Assembly: GCA_030628755.1 (NCBI GenBank)
Contig: DAOVQH010000165.1
Span: forward strand, 1-5,960
Length of the DNA: 5,960 bases
Source: Candidatus Cloacimonadota bacterium
GTDB taxonomy: Bacteria > Cloacimonadota > Cloacimonadia > Cloacimonadales > TCS61
Direction: 5' to 3'
The notes beneath the pieces were generated by a model that was not told the DNA's origin, searched no databases, and saw only the letters and a list, made by a program, of their open reading frames with translations. Below, in pieces: positions 1-5,960 of the stretch (positions are counted from its first letter, which is position 1; every line of letters begins with the position of its first letter). The position numbers were made by a program, and so were the translations under genes.

Positions 1-443
1 CCCTTAGTTGTACCGGGAAATATCGCCAGAGAATTCATGGGCAGTTGATTTCCCTGCCAGAAGATTTTCTCGCCTGTAAAATAGGCACCACCACAAATCC
101 CGACATAACCCCCACCATTATGAATGAAATCCCTTATTTTTTTTAATCCTTCCAAAGAAATATCCTGAGCATATTGATACATATCACCACCGGGAAAGCA
201 TAAAATGCTGTATCTTGCAAGGTTACTATTGTTTATTGCATCGGCATTTACTAAAGTAACATCATAGCCCATCCATTCAAACATTATAGTGGTAGCCAGG
301 ATACATTGCTCGTCTGCACCGTTATCAGAATAGAGAGCGATCTGGCCTGTGTGATTCTGAGTTTGTAGCGATTGACAGCCAGCTATTAATAAGAGAATAA
401 ATAAATAAAACCAAAATAATTTTGAAAAATTTGTCTTTCGCAT
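1..443 (-). CDS. Lipoprotein with glutamine-amidotransferase-like (BPL_N-like) domain, partial
   Basis: This gene is cut by the left edge: 147 complete codons are present and the C-terminus is missing. The ATG at 443-441 follows a strong GGAGG ribosome site (448-452 on the complement) with a 4-base spacer. The protein opens with a lipoprotein signal: basic residues (MRKTNFSK), a hydrophobic stretch (about residues 9-21) and a lipobox LIAGC with the lipid-attached Cys at residue 23. The +2 residue is Gln, so under E. coli rules it would go to the outer membrane. The mature part reads as a class-I amidotransferase/ThuA-like Rossmann fold: a first strand (QIALYSDNGA, 34-43), LCFPGGD at 81-87, and a nucleophile elbow GGYVGICGGAY with Cys117. 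This pattern fits the biotin-protein-ligase N-terminal-like (BPL_N) family. The substrate is unknown and the His/acid residues of any triad lie outside the window. It could equally be a non-catalytic sugar- or peptide-binding relative. It lies downstream of the TetR gene on the same strand, after a 161-bp gap. Confidence 0.82.
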   Translation of the reverse strand, partial: MRKTNFSKLFWFYLFILLLIAGCQSLQTQNHTGQIALYSDNGADEQCILATTIMFEWMGYDVTLVNADAINNSNLARYSILCFPGGDMYQYAQDISLEGLKKIRDFIHNGGGYVGICGGAYFTGEKIFWQGNQLPMNSLAIFPGTTK

Positions 444-472
444 TTTTCCTCCATTTCAATATTTTGTATTCT

Positions 473-497
473 CGTCCCCAAGATTTTCTTGGGAACG
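473..497. repeat. Intergenic hairpin 1 of 3
   Basis: CCCAAGA (477-483) pairs perfectly with TCTTGGG (487-493) across a TTT loop. The pairing continues outward as CGT (473-475) with ACG (495-497) after a single C/A mismatch (476/494). This suggests an originally longer palindrome of the form CGTTCCCAAGA...TCTTGGGAACG. No T-run follows on the strand of the flanking genes, so it is a poor intrinsic terminator. Confidence 0.75.
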
Positions 498-505
498 TAA
501 TTGTT

Positions 506-524
506 TGCAAAGTTTAACTTTGCA
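506..524. repeat. Intergenic hairpin 2 of 3
   Basis: A perfect palindrome with 9-base arms: TGCAAAGTT (506-514), one central T, and AACTTTGCA (516-524). As a folded stem it would open to a loop of three or more bases. It lies 8 bases after hairpin 1 and 8 bases before hairpin 3, and its sequence is unrelated to either. Confidence 0.75.
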
Positions 525-532
525 TTAAATAG

Positions 533-554
533 GGTTACGAAAAACTTCGTAACC
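533..554. repeat. Intergenic hairpin 3 of 3
   Basis: GGTTACGAA (533-541) pairs perfectly with TTCGTAACC (546-554) around a 4-base AAAC loop, giving a 9-bp stem with no mismatch. It is the strongest of the three adjacent stems. No T-run follows on the minus strand (the direction of the neighbouring genes), so it looks like a repeat element rather than a terminator. Confidence 0.78.
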
Positions 555-604
555 AGTATTAATTTTAATAAACTTCTTATTTGCATTTTTCTTCCCTATT
601 ATTA

Positions 605-1192
605 TTAATCGCTGATTAATAGTTGTTTGAAAGTTTTTACTATTGATGGTTTGAACTTTTTTATTACACTGCCTTCTTTTAAAAAAATAGGTTTTAAGCT
701 CAGATAATAATTTATCGTTCCAAATAAGAACATCACAGCGGAAGTTACATCGACATCACGATATCTTTTTTCTTTTATTCCAAGTTCGATTGCCTTGTGA
801 AAATGGCTGCGTATGATAGAATCTCTGAAGAGGATTTTTCTTCTCAACTCTTCAGAGTAAAAGGGAAGCTCCCGTGCCAAGACAACAAAGAGTTCTTCCT
901 CTTTCTGCAGAAGATCCAGGTATTGCAGAAGAAGCTGTTCCAGATCGATAGCCCGGGATATCAGATTCTGGATGGTTGAACTGATTTCTTCCAGTTCCCT
1001 ATCAAGAATTTCAACAATCAAAGAATCTTTATTCTTGAAATGCAGGAAAAGTGTGCCATGAGCGATACCAGACTTCTCTGCAATCTCGGAAGTAGTGGTA
1101 TTTAAGAATCCTTTTTTAACAAACTCAGCTTTTGCCATCTGTAGGATCAGTTCCCGGGTTTTTTTCTTTTGTATCTGCCTTTTATTCATCAT
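605..1192 (-). CDS. TetR/AcrR-family transcriptional repressor
   Basis: This 195-aa protein has the usual length of a TetR-family one-component repressor. The N-terminal DNA-binding domain is clear at residues 12-59: a first helix (TRELILQMAKAEFVKKG), then the helix-turn-helix TTTSEIAEKSGIAHGTLFLHF (33-52), ending in the family signature FKNKDSLI. The rest (about 60-195) is a divergent, mostly helical ligand-binding and dimerisation region, so the effector cannot be read from sequence. Two ATG codons stand in tandem at 1192-1187. The upstream GAGAGAAAG is a modest ribosome site and could serve either, so the start may be one codon shorter. The gene is divergent from dnaE across 176 bp. The upstream region holds a TTGACA box overlapped by paired operator-like elements, which suggests autorepression. 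It may be co-transcribed with the downstream lipoprotein gene, but the 161-bp gap with hairpins makes that uncertain. Confidence 0.93.
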   Translation of the reverse strand: MMNKRQIQKKKTRELILQMAKAEFVKKGFLNTTTSEIAEKSGIAHGTLFLHFKNKDSLIVEILDRELEEISSTIQNLISRAIDLEQLLLQYLDLLQKEEELFVVLARELPFYSEELRRKILFRDSIIRSHFHKAIELGIKEKRYRDVDVTSAVMFLFGTINYYLSLKPIFLKEGSVIKKFKPSIVKTFKQLLISD

Positions 1193-1205
1193 CTTTCTCT
1201 CTCGA

Positions 1206-1234
1206 TGAGTATTCAGTCACCGAGTTAAAAGTCA
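1206..1234. promoter_or_regulatory. Tandem operator-like elements, probable TetR binding sites
   Basis: Two copies of GAGTNNNNAGTCA occur at 1207-1219 (centre ATTC) and 1222-1234 (centre TAAA), 15 bp apart start to start. Each is itself imperfectly dyad-symmetric: with its flanking pyrimidine it reads YGAGT-N4-AGTCA, where TGAGT and TGACT (the complement of AGTCA) differ at one base. Repeated dyads just upstream of a TetR gene are the normal arrangement for its own operator. The second copy overlaps the expected -10 region of the tetR promoter. Assignment to this repressor is inference. Confidence 0.55.
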
Positions 1235-1250
1235 GCTAAGATTTTGTCAA
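1222..1250 (-). promoter_or_regulatory. Candidate tetR promoter
   Basis: On the minus strand a consensus TTGACA lies at 1250-1245. The -10 is weak: TTAACT (1228-1223) at a 16-base spacer or TAACTC (1227-1222) at 17. The transcript would have a leader of roughly 25 bases before the ATG. The downstream half coincides with the second operator-like copy. The lineage's sigma-factor preference is unknown. Confidence 0.4.
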
Positions 1251-1265
1251 CTATTTTTTAGAAAA

Positions 1266-1281
1266 TATGAATAAATTCATA
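1266..1281. promoter_or_regulatory. Perfect palindrome upstream of the dnaE promoter
   Basis: TATGAAT (1266-1272) and ATTCATA (1275-1281) form a perfect dyad around AA, 6 bases upstream of the plus-strand TTGACA at 1288. It could be a regulator binding site for dnaE or for the divergent pair. In such A+T-rich DNA a chance match is possible. Confidence 0.35.
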
Positions 1282-1287
1282 AATCCT

Positions 1288-1319
1288 TTGACATGAAAAT
1301 TAACCTTTAGAAATATAGA
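1288..1319 (+). promoter_or_regulatory. Candidate dnaE promoter
   Basis: A consensus TTGACA lies at 1288-1293. The -10 is ambiguous: AATATA (1312-1317) at an 18-base spacer or TATAGA (1314-1319) at a long 20-base spacer. The leader to the dnaE ATG would be about 45 bases and would include the modest AGGGG ribosome site (1355-1359, 9 bases before the ATG). Confidence 0.4.
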
Positions 1320-1368
1320 TGTGGTTTTGGGAAAAAATCGAAAATATTTTATATAGGGGTTATTCTGA

Positions 1369-4300
1369 ATGACCTTTGTCCATCTGCATAACCATACACA
1401 GTACAGCCTTTTGGATGGCGCCTGCCGTGTAGACAAGATGATTGCCACAGCTAAAAAATTTGAGATGCCTGCAGTTGCCATTACCGATCATGGAAATATG
1501 TTCGGGGTTATTGATTTTTATACAAAAGCCAGAAGAGAAGGAATAAAACCGATTATCGGCATTGAGACCTATATCATCAATGGTGAACTTGATGACCCCA
1601 AAACCAAGAAAGAATTCAGGCGTCATCTGATTCTGCTGGCAAAAAACCTGACCGGATATAAGAACCTGATGAAATTATCTTCCAAGGCTTATCTGGAAGG
1701 ATTCTATTACAAACCTCGAATAAGTAAATCTCTCATTCAGAAATATTCAGAAGGATTGATCTGTTTATCTTCATGCCTGAAGGGGGAAATTCCCCAACTA
1801 CTGTTGAGCAATAAGAGAGAAGATGCGGAAAAGGTTGTAGCCTTTTATAAAAAGGTTTTCCCTGGAAGATTCTATTTAGAGATTCAGGATCATAATCTGG
1901 AAGAAGAACGGATTGTTACACCCCTGCTCATCCAGCTGGCAAAGGATACAGACACTCCTCTGGTTGTTACCAACGACTGTCATTACTTGAATAAAGAAGA
2001 TGCTGAGGCTCATGATGTACTTTTATGTATTCAGACAGGTAAATACCTTTCCGACACCAATAGATTAAAATACAACACCAATCAGCTCTATTTCAAGAGT
2101 GAAGAAGAGATGCGAGCACTTTTTCCGGGTCTGGAAGAGGCTTATGAAAATACGGTTAAGATAGCTGATGAGATAAACCTTGAACTGGATTATAATGAGT
2201 TTCTTTTTCCCAAAATTAATATTCCAAAAGAGTTTGCCACTTCCAGCGAATATATGAAACATCTGTGCTTTACTGCTGCCAAGAAGAGGTATCCTGAACT
2301 AACAGATGAAATTAAACAGCGAATCGATTATGAACTTTCTACTATCCATAAAATGGGTTATGAAGAGTATTTTCTGATAGTTAAGGACTTCATTGATGAA
2401 GCTCGGAAAATGGATATTCCGGTTGGACCCGGACGCGGCTCAGTTGTGGGGAGTGTGGTTTCCTACCTGCTTGGGATTACTGAAATAGAACCCCTGAAAT
2501 ATGGATTGTTCTTTGAACGATTTCTCAATCCGGATCGTATAGGAATGCCTGATATAGATATTGACTTCTGCGCTGAAGGAAGGGGAAAGATCATAGATTA
2601 TGTGATCAAGAAATACGGACGCAAGAGTGTTGCCCAGATAGTTACCTTTGGAACTCTCGGTGCCAAGTCTGTAATAAAGGATGTAGCTAGGGTTATGGGA
2701 GTTGCTGCTTCTACTGCAAATGAGATCACCAAACTAATTCCGTCTACTCCACGCATAACCCTGGAGGATGCACTTAAACAATCCAAAGAGTTTGCGGAAA
2801 AAATGGCAGAGGACGATGTTAAAGCTTCTATCCTCATTTATTCTAAAGTCCTAGAAGGACTGGTTCGTCATATCGGAGTTCATGCTGCCGGGGTCGTAAT
2901 TGGTCCTGGAAACCTGAGTGATTATCTCCCTCTGGCTACAAACAATCAGAAGAACGGGGAGATCGCTGTACTGGTTCAGTATGAAGGGAAATGGCTGGAG
3001 GATCTGAAGATACTGAAGATTGACTTTCTGGGCTTGAAAACTCTCACCTTGATAAAGAAGACTGTTGATCTGGTTAAACAATCTCAGAAAGTGGAAGTCG
3101 ATATATACAATGTTAACCTTACAGACAGGAAAACTTATGAATTACTTGCTCAGGGACATACTGACGGTATTTTCCAGTTTGAATCTACAGGCATGAAAAA
3201 GCACCTGATCAATCTGAAACCCAACATGTTCGACGACCTGATTGCTATGGTGGCTCTTTACAGACCGGGTCCCATGCAGTTTATTGATTCCTTCATCAAT
3301 AGAAAACACGGCAAAGAGAGAGTTTCATATATTCATCCGCTCACTGAAAATGCACTTAAAGAGACATACGGTGTCACAGTCTATCAGGAACAGGTAATGC
3401 AGATTGCCAGGGAGATGGGTGGTCTGAGTGGTGCTGAGGCAGATACACTCCGCAAGGCTATTGGCAAGAAAAAACTGGCAACCATGGAAAAACTTAAAGT
3501 TAAATTCGTGGAAGGTGCATCCAAGAATGGTGTGAAACCTCAGAAGATAGAAAAGATCTGGATGGACTGGCTCGAATTTGCCAAATATGCCTTCAATAAG
3601 AGTCACGCCACTGCCTATGCATATATTGCTTTCCAGACTGCGTTCCTGAAAGCCTACTATCCTGTAGAGTTTATGGCTGCCTTACTCTCTTTGGAAGATA
3701 ATCCGACTAAGATCCCCTATTTTATTGAAGAGTGTAAGTCCATGGGAATTGAGGTTGTTCCACCCAATATTAATAAGAGTGAAAAAGAATTTATAGTACA
3801 GGGGAATAAGATACTCTTCGGACTAAAAGCTATAAAAAATGTGGGTAGTGCTACCATCAAATCTATCATTGCTGACCGTAAAAAGAACGGAGAATATAAA
3901 AATATTTTTGAATTCTGTTCCCGCTTGGATACAATGGTTGTGAATAAAGCTGTACTGGAAAGCCTTATAGCTGCGGGAGCCATGGACGAACTTGAAGGAA
4001 ATCGTGCTCAGAAGTTTGCAGCTATTGAGACTTCTGTTGAATATGCTTCAGGTGTACAGACAGAGAAGAAACGTGGTCAGATGATGTTTTTTGATGTTCT
4101 GGGAGCTGGTGGTGGGAGTGATGAATACATACCTGAACTGCCTGAAGCTCATGAATGGTCTCTCAATGAAAAATTGAAACAGGAAAAGAAGGTTTTGGGA
4201 TTTTACTGGTCAGGACATCCACTCAGTCAATATGGAAAAATGCTCAGCCTGTTTGTAAACACCAGAACCGATATGGCTGAATTCACTCCAGAAAAGATAC

Positions 4301-4818
4301 CGAGCAATATAGCTATCGCAGGTGTGGTTTCGGAAGTTAAGAGAAAAACAGATAAAAGAGGGAATCCCTTTTCCATTATTACTATGGAAGATCTGAATGG
4401 TAAATTCGAGATGGCACTTTTCAACAATGATTATGAGAAGTATGCGCCCCTGATGGAAGATGGGTTAGAGCTGTTTATTCTTGGTAAAAAGTCCAGTTTT
4501 AACAATGGAAAAGAGAACATGCTACGTGTTATTCCCAGAAAAGTTCTTCATTTTGATGAACTGAAAGAAAATCTTTCCGGTGAATTCTTTATAAAGATTA
4601 AAGAAGAGGACTTCACTCAGGAATTCTCCAACAAATTGATAGAAAATTTTAAAGACCATCCCGGGAAATTTGGTATCCACATAAGTATAGAATCTAATAA
4701 ATTTGAAACTTTGAATCTGCATCCCAGAAATATCAGAATCTTCCCTGATGAAAATATTACAGAACTCTTTGAAGGTTTTGAGTACAACCATCCAAAAATC
4801 AATTTAAATTTCAGTTGA
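1369..4818 (+). CDS. dnaE: DNA polymerase III subunit alpha (replicative polymerase, DnaE1 type)
   Basis: This is the catalytic subunit of the replicative polymerase, which extends DNA 5'->3' at the fork in complex with the sliding clamp and clamp loader. Its 1149 aa is the normal DnaE size. The N-terminal PHP domain (about 1-270) starts at FVHLHNHTQYSLLDG and keeps all nine expected metal ligands: H7, H9, D16, H41, E66, H86, C136, D203 and H205. The palm has GPGRGS (353-358) and the catalytic aspartates in PDIDIDF (D397, D399) and KIDFLGL (D552). RHIGVHAAG lies at 500-508. The fingers carry FQFES (602-606), ALYRPGPM (629-636) and FNKSHATAY (742-750). A helix-hairpin-helix region follows (about 815-890). 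A clamp-binding-like QMMFF sits at 904-908, then an OB fold (about 977-1060) and a short C-terminal domain. The start is fixed because family homology begins at residue 3; the ribosome site AGGGG is modest. The GWxTD gene follows after 10 bp, so the two are probably co-transcribed. Confidence 0.98.
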   Translation: MTFVHLHNHTQYSLLDGACRVDKMIATAKKFEMPAVAITDHGNMFGVIDFYTKARREGIKPIIGIETYIINGELDDPKTKKEFRRHLILLAKNLTGYKNLMKLSSKAYLEGFYYKPRISKSLIQKYSEGLICLSSCLKGEIPQLLLSNKREDAEKVVAFYKKVFPGRFYLEIQDHNLEEERIVTPLLIQLAKDTDTPLVVTNDCHYLNKEDAEAHDVLLCIQTGKYLSDTNRLKYNTNQLYFKSEEEMRALFPGLEEAYENTVKIADEINLELDYNEFLFPKINIPKEFATSSEYMKHLCFTAAKKRYPELTDEIKQRIDYELSTIHKMGYEEYFLIVKDFIDEARKMDIPVGPGRGSVVGSVVSYLLGITEIEPLKYGLFFERFLNPDRIGMPDIDIDFCAEGRGKIIDYVIKKYGRKSVAQIVTFGTLGAKSVIKDVARVMGVAASTANEITKLIPSTPRITLEDALKQSKEFAEKMAEDDVKASILIYSKVLEGLVRHIGVHAAGVVIGPGNLSDYLPLATNNQKNGEIAVLVQYEGKWLEDLKILKIDFLGLKTLTLIKKTVDLVKQSQKVEVDIYNVNLTDRKTYELLAQGHTDGIFQFESTGMKKHLINLKPNMFDDLIAMVALYRPGPMQFIDSFINRKHGKERVSYIHPLTENALKETYGVTVYQEQVMQIAREMGGLSGAEADTLRKAIGKKKLATMEKLKVKFVEGASKNGVKPQKIEKIWMDWLEFAKYAFNKSHATAYAYIAFQTAFLKAYYPVEFMAALLSLEDNPTKIPYFIEECKSMGIEVVPPNINKSEKEFIVQGNKILFGLKAIKNVGSATIKSIIADRKKNGEYKNIFEFCSRLDTMVVNKAVLESLIAAGAMDELEGNRAQKFAAIETSVEYASGVQTEKKRGQMMFFDVLGAGGGSDEYIPELPEAHEWSLNEKLKQEKKVLGFYWSGHPLSQYGKMLSLFVNTRTDMAEFTPEKIPSNIAIAGVVSEVKRKTDKRGNPFSIITMEDLNGKFEMALFNNDYEKYAPLMEDGLELFILGKKSSFNNGKENMLRVIPRKVLHFDELKENLSGEFFIKIKEEDFTQEFSNKLIENFKDHPGKFGIHISIESNKFETLNLHPRNIRIFPDENITELFEGFEYNHPKINLNFS

Positions 4819-4819
4819 T

Positions 4820-4831
4820 AGGAAAAATTTG
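4820..4831 (+). promoter_or_regulatory. Ribosome site and TTG start codon of the GWxTD gene
   Basis: AGGA (4820-4823) lies 5 bases before TTG (4829-4831), directly after the dnaE stop. The frame is closed upstream by TAA at 4805-4807, and the first in-frame ATG lies more than 500 bases downstream, inside the conserved part. TTG at 4829 gives a proper signal peptide, so it is the only sensible start. Confidence 0.8.
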
Positions 4832-5960
4832 AAAAAACTCGTTACCATTATTTTCCTTATTTCTTCAGTCTCCTCTCTTTTTGCAGAGAACTTGAATATT
4901 TCTGTGGATCAGAACCGCTTTCTGGACAGTTCTAATAATACAATATTTGAGATAAATTACCAGATCCCTTACAGAGAATTGGATTTTCAAAGAGATAGTC
5001 TGGGTTTTGTGACCAGGCTGGAGGTAAAATTTTCCCTTCAGAAGAATGAAAAAATAGTGTATGCTGATGAATTTGTTAACAAAATTGTCCTGACCAATCA
5101 GGAACTGACCAGATCAGACAATTATTTCAGTGATAAGATTTCACTCACTCTGGCTAAATCGGATTATCTGATAAGGATAAATTTTGAGGATCTGAATAGA
5201 AATATTACAGCAGAATGGGAAAATAAACTTGAAATTCTTCCCCCCCAGACATTAATCAGTGATGTTGAATTTTCTTTTAAGATAATTTCCGATACCACTG
5301 CTTTTTTGCAGAAATTCCATCGAGAAAAAAACCTTTTCCAGGTGAATTGTAACCATATCTACCTGACTGATGAATTTGAAAAAATGTGTTTCTATTATGA
5401 ACTTCAGAACTTTAGGCTGGATTCAGAAAACAGCTGTGACCTTACAGAGACAATTAGAATTTGTAGAAAAGAAGAGATTATCAGGGAATTTCAAGATAAA
5501 ATATCTGAGAGCTCAATTAAGATTCCGAGAATACATAAAATCGAAATTTCTGATCTGGAAGCTGGATATTATGAGGTAGTTATTGAGATTTCTGACAATA
5601 TCGGTAATAGAAAAGATGTCATCAAAGATTATTTCAGTATTAAAGAAACAAAAGAGTTAGAAAAAAGACTTTTTATCAATATTGAAGATGAATTCAACCT
5701 GGCGAGATATTTCCTCTCCTCATCACAGGCCAATATCTGGAAAACTCTCTCTGAGAAGGGAAAGAAGAATTTCTTGAACCGGTTCTGGTCTGCAAATGAT
5801 CCAGACCCATCAACAGAAGAGAACGAGTTTTTCGAAATCGTAAAGACCAGAGTTGAGTATTGCAATAAAAATTACTCTCATTTTAAAGATGGCTGGGAAA
5901 CTGACAGGGGAAGAATCTATATTAAACATGGTGCTCCAGATGATATCCTGAAACTGGAAA
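4829..5960 (+). CDS. Exported GWxTD-domain protein, partial at the C-terminus
   Basis: An open frame runs from TTG 4829 to the right edge: 377 complete codons, with the C-terminus missing. The N-terminus is a signal peptide: KK, the hydrophobic LVTIIFLISSVSSLFA, with likely cleavage after Ala19 or so before ENLN. Residues about 20-270 look like beta-rich sandwich domains, as is usual ahead of the GWxTD module. The GWxTD domain begins around residue 290 and shows its conserved run: W304, the FW pair (319-320), DPDP (324-327), then GWETD (355-359) followed by RGRIYIKHGAPDDI. The family is known mostly from Bacteroidota, Acidobacteriota and related uncultured phyla; its biochemical function is not established. 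An envelope role is inferred from the signal peptide. It sits 10 bp after dnaE with no visible terminator between, so it is probably in the same operon. An ATG-only gene caller would miss or badly truncate this gene. Confidence 0.9.
   Translation, partial: MKKLVTIIFLISSVSSLFAENLNISVDQNRFLDSSNNTIFEINYQIPYRELDFQRDSLGFVTRLEVKFSLQKNEKIVYADEFVNKIVLTNQELTRSDNYFSDKISLTLAKSDYLIRINFEDLNRNITAEWENKLEILPPQTLISDVEFSFKIISDTTAFLQKFHREKNLFQVNCNHIYLTDEFEKMCFYYELQNFRLDSENSCDLTETIRICRKEEIIREFQDKISESSIKIPRIHKIEISDLEAGYYEVVIEISDNIGNRKDVIKDYFSIKETKELEKRLFINIEDEFNLARYFLSSSQANIWKTLSEKGKKNFLNRFWSANDPDPSTEENEFFEIVKTRVEYCNKNYSHFKDGWETDRGRIYIKHGAPDDILKLE

Noticed and set aside
325..510. A 61-codon minus-strand frame overlapping the lipoprotein N-terminus
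   Set aside because: It is an alternative frame of the lipoprotein gene, which has a strong ribosome site, lipobox and conserved fold in the chosen frame.
473..554. Intrinsic terminator or CRISPR-like array
   Set aside because: None of the stems is followed by a T-run in the direction of the flanking genes, and the three stems do not repeat one another, so neither a rho-independent terminator nor a direct-repeat array fits.
386..586. A 66-codon minus-strand frame starting inside the intergenic hairpin region
   Set aside because: It is mostly a translation of the hairpin block and then overlaps the start of the lipoprotein gene in another frame. A GGGAAG precedes its ATG, but the peptide has no family features; this is probably a spurious frame created by the repeats.
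797..979. A plus-strand frame of 60 codons inside tetR
   Set aside because: It is antisense to a well-supported TetR gene, with no ribosome site or recognisable protein feature.
1327..1355. A second dnaE promoter, TTGGGA with TATATA at a 17-base spacer
   Set aside because: Transcription would begin about 7 bases before the ATG and exclude the AGGGG ribosome site, so the upstream TTGACA is preferred, though it cannot be excluded as a near-leaderless start.
3325..3606. Several long minus-strand frames opposite dnaE (this is the longest)
   Set aside because: They lie wholly within the dnaE coding sequence, lack ribosome sites and resemble no family.
5370..5579. A plus-strand 69-codon frame within the GWxTD gene
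   Set aside because: It lies in a different frame from the continuous signal-peptide-to-GWxTD reading frame and has no features of its own.

Overview
The window is an A+T-rich bacterial segment, probably from the FCB side of the tree. A Cloacimonadota-like (WWE1) or similar uncultured lineage is my best guess. The clues are a GWxTD-domain exported protein, a full-length DnaE1-type polymerase, and a set of intergenic hairpins of a style I associate with such genomes. No rRNA or other phylogenetic marker was available to test this, so the placement is inference.

Layout: (1) Positions 1-443, minus strand: the N-terminal 147 residues of a lipoprotein carrying a class-I glutamine-amidotransferase-like fold (BPL_N-like, with a Cys nucleophile elbow); it runs off the left edge. 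(2) Positions 444-604: a 161-bp gap holding three different perfect or near-perfect hairpins in a row. (3) Positions 605-1192, minus strand: a TetR/AcrR-family repressor. (4) Positions 1193-1368: a divergent intergenic region with -35-like TTGACA boxes on both strands, a tandem pair of operator-like elements over the tetR promoter, and a separate palindrome just upstream of the dnaE-side -35. (5) Positions 1369-4818, plus strand: dnaE, the DNA polymerase III alpha subunit, 1149 aa, with intact polymerase aspartates and a complete PHP metal-ligand set. (6) Positions 4829-5960, plus strand: an exported GWxTD-domain protein starting at TTG 10 bp after dnaE; it runs off the right edge.

How they fit together: dnaE and the GWxTD gene are probably co-transcribed, because the gap is 10 bp and no terminator is visible. 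The TetR gene is divergent from dnaE and probably represses itself through the tandem elements. Whether it also touches dnaE, or controls the lipoprotein gene downstream of it, cannot be told from the sequence. No CRISPR array, tRNA, rRNA, insertion sequence or clearly new multi-gene system is visible. The least explained items are the triple-hairpin block, the secreted amidotransferase-fold lipoprotein, and the coupling of a replicative polymerase gene to an exported GWxTD protein.
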